From Methanosarcina sp. ERenArc_MAG2 (lineage in GTDB: Archaea > Halobacteriota > Methanosarcinia > Methanosarcinales > Methanosarcinaceae): DNA of 64,000 nucleotides. The translations under genes were made by a program, and so were the position numbers. This document shows, piece by piece, positions 57,694 through 64,000 of the stretch. How positions within the stretch are numbered: the first letter of the stretch is position 1; every line of letters starts with the position of its first letter. The stretch is from positions 620,001-684,000 of the forward strand of contig JAMXHR010000002.1 in assembly GCA_023955635.1 (NCBI GenBank), written 5' to 3'. Below the pieces are notes generated by a model, which saw nothing but the letters and a program-made list of their open reading frames with translations, made no database searches and was not told the origin of the DNA.

Positions 57694-58827
57694 TTAATTT
57701 ACAGGCTTCCTGAAATGAGCTTTTAAGCTTTCAAACTCCGCAGAAGAGCCCTTTTTTCCTAAGAGGAAGGGAAAATAATTGTTGATGACAAAGATCACAG
57801 GCACCAGGCAAAGAAGGTTCAGCACCGTTAAGCTAAGGGCAAAAGCGGTATTGTAATAGAAATACTCAAGCTCGACTCCGAAACTCATAAGTGCGAGTTT
57901 TGTCAGGACATCCTTTAGAGGGAAATGAAGTGCAAGCACGATAAGGCTATTTCTTCCGTAATATTCAAGCACCTTTGAACTCCCTATTTTTTGAAAAGAT
58001 AAACAAAGGCAAGTGCCCCTGAAAAAGCAAAGAAGTAAAACGAAAAGAAGCCCCCATATTTCAGGACGTTCATGTTAACTTTATCTGCTGTTGGAAACTT
58101 CAGTAAGTACCCAAGATAAAAAAGATTCACAAGTATAAGAAGCCCAGGTAAAAAGTTGTCACGCCTGAAAAGGCCTTCTCCGACCCTCGAGCTTGACTCA
58201 CAGCTAGACCCTGGTCCTTGACCTGTTTCGGACTCCGTGAATTTTCTAAAGAGATTGCCAGCTCCGTAAAAGACCACAGCAGCAAGTGCTACATCAATGT
58301 TCCAGGGCAGTCTGAAAGGCACGTAAACCGAATAAAGGTACCCGAGAATTCCGGATGCAGTAAGCAAAAGTACAAACTTGCCAGGTTCCCTGTAATACTT
58401 TTTGCAAATCCATAAAAGAGAAGCTCGGTTACGAAAAGACAGGTCAGGAACCAGAGAGGGGGATTATAAGAGACAAGGGGGCCCAGCGCGTACAGGATGG
58501 AATAGATGCCGTAAAGAGCACTGGCTTCAAAAACTCAATATTTGTGATTCCTGGCTGGAATCTCGTATCCAGTAAAAAGTAAAACAGACAGGTCAGCAGT
58601 GCAAAACAAAAGTAAGGTACGATAAGAGACCTTAATCTTCCCTTTACAAAATTTGTAGCTGATCCTGTATATTTCCCAAAGTCAAACAGGAATCCGGAAA
58701 TGAAAAAGAAGAGCGGCATGTGAAAAGAGAATATGTAAGTATCAAGCGCCACCGGCAAGCTGTGGTGCGCAAATACTACAAGCATAATTCCTATTCCTTT
58801 TAATGCGTCAATCCAGTGAAGTCTCAT
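57694..58827 (-). CDS. Acyltransferase-3 family membrane protein (fucose 4-O-acetylase-like), two frame breaks
   Basis: Multi-helix membrane acyltransferase that modifies surface sugars in its family. The N-terminus RLHWIDALKGIGIMLVVFAHH carries the conserved active His; later segments include FFFISGFLFDFG and WFLTCLFVTELLFY. Breaks lie in the A5 run at 58529-58533 and the T6 run at 57987-57992; one base each restores EFFEASALYGIY and KKIGSSKVLEYYGRNS. The start at 58827 is preferred over 58857. About 378 residues. Confidence 0.85.
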
Positions 58828-59133
58828 ATTAGCCCAGAATATAAACACGGTGTACATTATAAATATATTTTTTGGATTACCAAAACTTCCACTAGGGTTT
58901 GTTAGTCTCCTTATTTCGCTCCGTTTTTGTGTGAAAAATAGTTTGCCTAGTCTTTGTATAAAACTATTCTAAATCAACTTCAAGTCGCTGAAAACAAATA
59001 ACAAAAATATATGGCATTGATAACTAAACATAGTTAACTCTTTATTTCTGAATTTCATTAAGAGAAGAACAGAATAAAGTCATCGCCATTATCGTCTGAA
59101 TCAGGAGAATTAGGCTTTATTTCTGAATTTCAT
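58828..59133. other. Spacer with 37-bp direct repeats
   Basis: Two 37-bp copies (59040-59076 and 59115-59151, one mismatch) of ctttatttctgaatttcatt(a/c)agag... lie at the 3' side of the IS1-type transposase. They may mark an element boundary. No gene. Confidence 0.5.
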
Positions 59134-59775
59134 TCAGAGAAGAACAGAATACTTTAGCATTTCAAGACTCTTAGTATAACACTTTGTCTTTCTTCTCAAC
59201 CTTGCCAGAAAGTGCCTCAATATGCTGTTATATCCTTCAACAGTATACGTTTCCGCTTTTGATTGAGTGTGAATCTTTTCTGGAAGAAACTCTGCATATG
59301 CCTTCCAGTGATCAGTCATCACTTTTTCAATCTATTTTTCTCTAATTTTTCCCAGAGTTGTTTCCCAGTTTCCGTTCCTCTACTACCAAAAGAGCAGTTG
59401 ATGAACTTTTTCCCAACTCTATCAACAGCAATCCAGATCCAGCAATATTTTTTTGTTACCGATGTAAGTATGCATTTCATCCAGTTCAACAATAGACATC
59501 TAATTTTCATTTTTTAGGTCCTCTAACTCCTGACCAAATTTCTTTATCCATTTTTGGACAGAAACATGACTTACCCCTAAAAATCGTCCTATTGAGCGAA
59601 AGCCCAATCCTTCAAGGTAGAGTTGTAAAGCCTGTCTTTTTACAGAAGCGGAAAAAGCAGTTGATTTCAGCTCTACTGTATAGTTATAATCACAATCAGA
59701 GCATTTGTACCGTTGACGCCCGCCAACTATACCATTCTTTTTGTGACTGGAACTATTACATTTTGGGCAATTCAT
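59134..59775 (-). CDS. IS1-family transposase with in-frame TAG and two frame breaks
   Basis: InsA-like zinc finger/HTH (CPKCNSSSHKKNG...YKCSDCDYNY; FRSIGRFLGVSHVSVQKWIKKFG) is followed in the same frame by an amber codon at 59500-59502 and ATG-SIVELDEMHTYIGNKK, the start of the InsB catalytic domain (then WIAVDRVGKKFI; MTDHWKAYAEFLPEKI; TVEGYNS). In Methanosarcina UAG can encode pyrrolysine, so read-through would make one fusion transposase. Two further breaks (A7 run near 59447; A5 run near 59322) match the homopolymer error pattern. Confidence 0.8.
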
Positions 59776-59958
59776 GCAGAAATATAGGTTATAAATATAT
59801 ATCTATTTTTGTTTATCAATGCCGAAATAATATATGTTTTGTTCCTTAGTACGGAGACAGATAGTCTGCTCAGTAGATCCCTTCTTATGTTTTCTGACTT
59901 CATGGTCGAGGACTGCTTTCAGTAGTTCTTTAATTAGTTCGGATTTCATTTTTTCCTT
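59776..59958. other. Spacer between two insertion sequences
   Basis: A 74-codon open frame at 59803-60027 (minus) is Lys/Glu-rich (SKLKEKMKSELIKELLKAVLDHE) and may be a truncated gene, but no family was recognised. Confidence 0.35.
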
Positions 59959-59983
59959 TAGTTTCGAGATATTCTCGAAACTA
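59959..59983. promoter_or_regulatory. Perfect hairpin beside the second IS
   Basis: tagtttcgaga-tat-tctcgaaacta: an 11-bp stem with a 3-base loop, immediately left of the IS end. Could be a terminator or the IS target. Confidence 0.5.
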
Positions 59984-61160
59984 AAACTTTGATGGTCCAT
60001 CTTTATCCGATTGATGTTTTGACACACCTAAATTTCAATAGTTCCCTTAAAGTCCACTTTGATTCAATAATCCCTGCCTCTCTTGCCGGTGTATTTTTAC
60101 ATTCAACCCCTCTTTCATCTTTGTACCTTAATCCTCCATGACCTCTACAGAAGTTAAAATGTGTACAATATAACTTCATTTGATACTCTAACCATTCTTT
60201 CATTTTTGAAAACCCTATTGTTTTCCTTGAAACTCTGTTGTTATCCTGTCTAAAAGTCAGGTTTTGTCTTTCAAGTAAAGTTGTTGAGATTTCGCTTTGA
60301 TCAATATCTTCTCCAAAGATGATCTTCTTCTCTACTTTCTCAAGTACCCCATTTTTTCTTGTTTTGACTACCTGTGCATACCTTAAATCATCAGAGGGAA
60401 CGATTTTTGTTTTCTTTGGTCTTCCTTTTTTCCCAGTTCTTGGAAACTCGCTCAAAACTCCAAATTGTTTCAAAAGAGCTTCTCTATAAAAGTTCAACCC
60501 ATCTGTGACAAAAACAGGAATTTTATCCGAAAGACGTTTATTAACTAATTCAACCAACTTGTCTGCAACATACTGTTTTCTTGGACATATTAAAAAGTAA
60601 AGTATTAGCCTGCAACCTGGTACAAAAGCTACCCACATCCATGGCCCATCATCTTCGTAATCTTTCATCCGTGGAACTCTTTTTTTGGATTATTACCCAC
60701 AGTTCGTCCATTTCTATCTTTGGAACATCCAGGTTCTTCATCATAACATCATTTACTTTATCGCATTGTTCAGATGCGCGAACTAACCATCGCTTTATAC
60801 TGGCAGGTTGTACCTCTAAAACATCGGAAATGGCTTCAATGCTCATACCTTTCATAGACATTTTTAGAGCTAAATCGATAGTTTTCTCATCTTTGCGAAG
60901 ATCATGATAAAAAGTGTCTGTATGGTCACAAAAAGCTTTGCCGCAATGACGGCAAAGATATCTTCTTGTTTTTTCTCCACGGCTTATGTAAGTTCCATTT
61001 CCAATAACATTGCCTTGATCACTAAGACCATAGAGCTCACAGTCTTTGTTCGGACAGGAAACGTTAGTAAATTGTGGTGTTGGACCTCTTTTCCCCATAA
61101 GATATACATATAATTTATAATATATAATACCAATCGAATACAAATTGACCATCAAAACTT
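59984..61160 (-). mobile_element. IS1-type insertion sequence of the larger archaeal subgroup
   Basis: About 1.18 kb. The ends share the core tttgatggtc (left 59984-60000, right complement 61146-61160), with mismatches outward. Encloses one transposase. A target duplication could not be settled. Confidence 0.65.
60003..61098 (-). CDS. IS1-like transposase (large archaeal type), one frame break
   Basis: N-terminal zinc-binding region (CPNKDCELYG; YLCRHCGKAFCDH), then HTH (IEAISDVLEVQPASIKRWL), and a catalytic domain beginning EMDELWVIIQK and continuing DDGPWMWVAFVPG and VFVTDGLNFYREAL, ending RQDNNRVSRKTIGFSK. The start at 61098 (MGKRGPTPQF) is chosen because the longer frame upstream leaves the IS. 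One extra A in the T7/A7 run at 60680-60686 breaks the frame. About 364 residues. Confidence 0.8.
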
Positions 61161-61233
61161 TGGTTGCGATTCGAAAATATTTAATACATTTAAAGAGAAA
61201 TTGTAAAGTGGACGGGAAATGGGGGTTTGAATT

Positions 61234-63800
61234 TTGAGTATAATGCCAAAACTTCAGGATGCTATTAGTGCCCTTAGTCAGGGCCGTTTTTCTGGACAGG
61301 ATAAAGAGGAAGAGGAAACTTGCCCTTACAGGATAAAGCAAACGAAAAACCGTAAAACCATTACAATTAATTGCAGAGAGTGCGATTCGGACTCTTCCCT
61401 GAATGACGCTCATTGCAGAAAGAATATCCTGGAGATTCTGCAAAAGGAAGTTCATGCCGACTGCCTGGTGCTCTCAAGGCTGTATGAACGGGACTATGAA
61501 GGAGAAGCTCTGTCTCTACTTTATACTCTTGCAGGCTTCAATGGAATTATTACAGCGTACGAAAGCGCGGAAAAGGTTCCCAAAACCTGCACTTTGCCCG
61601 AAAAAAAGCTGTGACGTGGAAAGGAAAGAGATAATTGCTTTTTTAACTGAGACTGTGGAGACAGACCCTTTGAAGACCCGGATGGAAATAGACCGATTCA
61701 TTCAAGGGAAAATGCTGACGAAAGTTCAGGGTACTATTCCTGCTTGCGCTGCATGTTCCGAGTGTTTTTACCATGTGCTGCATGAAATCGAAGAAAAATT
61801 ATCTTATTCTCCTGAAATTCCTGCCCTTAAAAAATCCGAAATTGAATGTTTTTCAGCAAAGCCGGTAGAAAATCCAGAGAGAAGAATTGGGAAAACGGTA
61901 GGAAAAAAGATAGAAATAATGGCAGGAAACCTTCTAAAGGATACTTCCGGAGAAGTGATCCTTGCAAAAATATCAAGACATATCCCGTTTCTGGAATCTA
62001 CAAAAAGAGAGAAAAACCAGGGAAACGGAAAAAAGTCCGTAGATGAGGTTTTTGACTACGAAAGAGGGATAAAACCTCATGTAAGGCCCCCTTTTCCAGC
62101 TCCCGAGTCTATACTGACGCTCCGGAAAATACCGAATTTCTTGAGTGTTATGACATAGACGGCAGGCAAGGGAGAAAAATTGAAGTTTCGGTTTATAGCT
62201 ACACCGACAGGCCTGAAAAACTTTACATGATCAGACCACCTGAGTATAACCTCCGGCAGGAGGAGCTGAGGCTGCTTGAGAAAGTAAGGAGGCGGATGAT
62301 CCGGCATAGGCCAAAGGACCTTGCTTTTGCAGACCCTCAAGGAGCCAGGGAGTATTTCAGGCGCATGGCAAAAAGCTTCTGGAAGAAGAACTGCTCGCAA
62401 GCGGGGAAACCTGCAATCCTGAAGAACTTGAAAGCTATGCCGACCTGCTTGCGAGGTATACGAACGGGCTCGGGATCGTGGAGGATCTGCTTTCCGATAT
62501 CAGAATCACCGATGTATACATCAATGCCCCTGCCGATACAAACCCTGTTCATGTCGTCCTTGATGGAGAAGAATGTGCAAGCAATGTTTTTCTCTCACAG
62601 GATGACCTTGATGCCCTGGTATCAAGGTTCAGGACCATCAGCGGCAGGCCCTTTGGAGAAGCGATTCCTGTTCTGGAACTTAATCTTGAGGCTTTCGGGG
62701 TAAGGGTTTCGGTGATAGGGGACCCGCTGAGTGCAAGTGGGCTTGCGTATGCTTTCAGAAAGCATTCTCTCTCTCCTTGGACCCTGCCTAAACTGATCAA
62801 TACAGGTTCAATTTCTTCATTCGCAGCTGGGCTTTTAAGCTTCCTAATGGACGGGCAGGCTTCAGTCCTGGTCGCAGGAGAAGTCGGAGCCGGAAAAACG
62901 TCCCTGCTTTCTGCCATGCTCCTCGAGATTCCCCAGAAATACAGAATTTTGACAATCGAAGACACTCACGAGCTGCCTATCGAAAAACTCCAGGCTCTGG
63001 GATGGAAAGTCCAGGGAATGAGTTCCCAGTCTTCCGTCCTGAAGTCAGGGGCGGAAATGAGCCCTGAAACCGCACTGAGGGCTGCTCTGCGCCTTGGAAA
63101 TTCCGCCTTGGTTATGGGGGAAGTCAGAGGGTCGGAAGTAAAGGTGCTCTATGAAGCCATGCAGGTAGGAAAAGCCGGAAACTCGGTTATCGGGACCGTT
63201 CACGGCTCATCCATAGAAAACGTATACGAGAGAATAGTTAATACCCTTGGAGTTCCCCCGGCTTCATTTAAAGCTACGGACGCATTAATTATCTGTTCAG
63301 GCATAAGGCTCGAAGGAAGCATAAAAAAGATAAAGCGGGTAAGCCGTATCGCAGAAGTCACCAGCGCCGTAATCGAGAATCCCGAGCCCTCGGATATCTT
63401 CACGGATATAATGAATTACGATGCCTCCCAGGACTGCCTGCTTCCAGGAAAAGCACTGGAACAGGGACAATCAGAACTTATAGGAAAAATTGCCAGGAAA
63501 TGGGGGATTTCCATAGACAGGGCCTTGAAAAGTGTCGAGCTTCGGACAAGGATAAAAGAAAAGATTGCAATTGAAGGGACAAAGAGACCTTTTCTGCTGG
63601 AGGCGGAAGCAGTCAGCCAGGCAAACAATATGTTCTGGCTACTCTCAGACTCTAAGAAGAAAAGCAAGCCGTATGAAAATGGGTATGGAAATGATTCCGA
63701 ATCCGGTTGTGGAGATGATCTGGAAATGCTTTATAGACAATGGGAAATCTGGTTTGAAAACTTTGCCAGCAAGTGCGGGAATAAGAAAATCGTCATATGA
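61234..63800 (+). CDS. Type II secretion/archaellum-like ATPase, three frame breaks
   Basis: GspE/FlaI-type hexameric ATPase driving assembly of a surface filament. Walker A LVAGEVGAGKTSLL (codons at ~62870-62905), Walker B/ED motif TIEDTHELP, His box with GTVHGSS, and GEVRGSEVKVLYEA. A long N-terminal half with cysteine motifs (CRECDS; CAACSECFYH) is special to this archaeal subgroup. Breaks at the A7 run 61601-61607 (one extra), near 62092-62095, and the A5 run 62370-62374; repairing them gives about 855 residues. A TTG start at 61234 follows ggggg; an ATG at 61243 is possible. Confidence 0.87.
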
Positions 63801-63809
63801 GGAAAGAGT

Positions 63810-64000
63810 ATGGAAGAAGAAAGCAGCTGGTATGTAAGAGCCTGCAAAAACACGGCAAGGCAATGGATATGGGCTGTTCCTGACTCTGCTGCCTTTAGTA
63901 AAAAATGCGAAAAAAGCGTTAGCCAGGAGTACAGGGATGCTCTGCGATTTACGGGCTTTGACCTGGAAGCCTTCGAAACGGTACTGTTTTCTTACTTCGG
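63810..64000 (+). CDS. Start of a GspF/TadC-like membrane protein (cut by window edge)
   Basis: The ATG at 63810 follows ggaaagag and starts 9 bp after the ATPase stop. The 63 visible residues (WYVRACKNTARQWIWAVPDS) fit the cytoplasmic start of an archaeal type II secretion F-domain protein, the usual partner of this ATPase, but too little is seen for certainty. Confidence 0.55.
   Translation, partial: MEEESSWYVRACKNTARQWIWAVPDSAAFSKKCEKSVSQEYRDALRFTGFDLEAFETVLFSYF

Noticed and set aside
59803..60027. 74-codon frame between the two insertion sequences
   Set aside because: Overlaps the end of the IS transposase and matches nothing; kept only as part of the spacer description.
1..64000. tRNA, rRNA or CRISPR arrays
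   Set aside because: None seen when reading for typical tRNA arms, rRNA cores or regularly spaced identical repeats. The tandem repeats present have no spacers.

Overview
The window looks like a piece of a Methanosarcina chromosome (a methane-producing archaeon). The evidence is an MC1 chromosomal protein gene, four CxxC-x17-CxxC RGG proteins of a type known from Methanosarcina, two aIF1A genes, an archaeal GHMP-type shikimate kinase, the diphthamide genes dphB and dph6, a hexulose-phosphate isomerase, a 3-isopropylmalate/homoaconitate dehydratase large subunit, archaeal TATA boxes and AT-rich spacers. I cannot fix the species.

Layout. 1-8.4 kb: AMP-forming acyl-CoA synthetase with an XRE/cupin regulator, a PKD-repeat surface protein, an ACT-domain regulator, a CxxCxxCC protein, an aconitase-family dehydratase and hisE. 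8.4-26 kb: housekeeping genes (HTH-CBS regulator, Nog1-type GTPase, CcdA-like protein, aminotransferase, hexulose isomerase, an Era-like GTPase/DUF2073 operon, AbrB-PhoU, shikimate kinase-chorismate mutase-purE, dph6, a PfkB kinase, UPF0212, DUF357, dphB, thioredoxin and thioredoxin reductase). 26-31 kb: a degenerate receiver protein, two TPR proteins and a HAD phosphatase. 31-38 kb: mobile-element territory with an ISAzo13-type IS, several miniature inverted-repeat elements (MITEs), a cupredoxin gene broken by one of them, and an aldehyde dehydrogenase lacking its catalytic cysteine. 38.3-42 kb: two copies of an [aIF1A, CxxC, CxxC] block. 42-58.9 kb: SMR transporter, methyltransferase, MC1, sugar kinase, PspAB-HtpX, an ABC exporter, GNAT, CsbD, LemA-DUF2207 and an acyltransferase. 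59-61.2 kb: two insertion sequences. 61.2-64 kb: a type II secretion/archaellum-like ATPase followed by the start of its membrane partner.

The best candidate for an undescribed system is the 38.3-42 kb island. Two aIF1A genes, each apparently starting at a CTG codon behind a good Shine-Dalgarno, alternate with four small RGG/zinc-ribbon genes. Each small gene has the same long 5' leader, with an upstream stem-loop and a second hairpin that overlaps the ribosome binding site. This suggests a coordinated, translation-level (perhaps temperature- or stress-responsive) module.

A caution: about 20 single-base frame breaks occur in otherwise intact genes, nearly all in homopolymer runs and mostly one base short. 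I read these as sequencing or assembly error. Affected genes are therefore annotated as whole CDSs with the break position given, not as pseudogenes. Genes broken by other means (MITE insertion, nonsense codons, truncation) are marked as pseudogenes.
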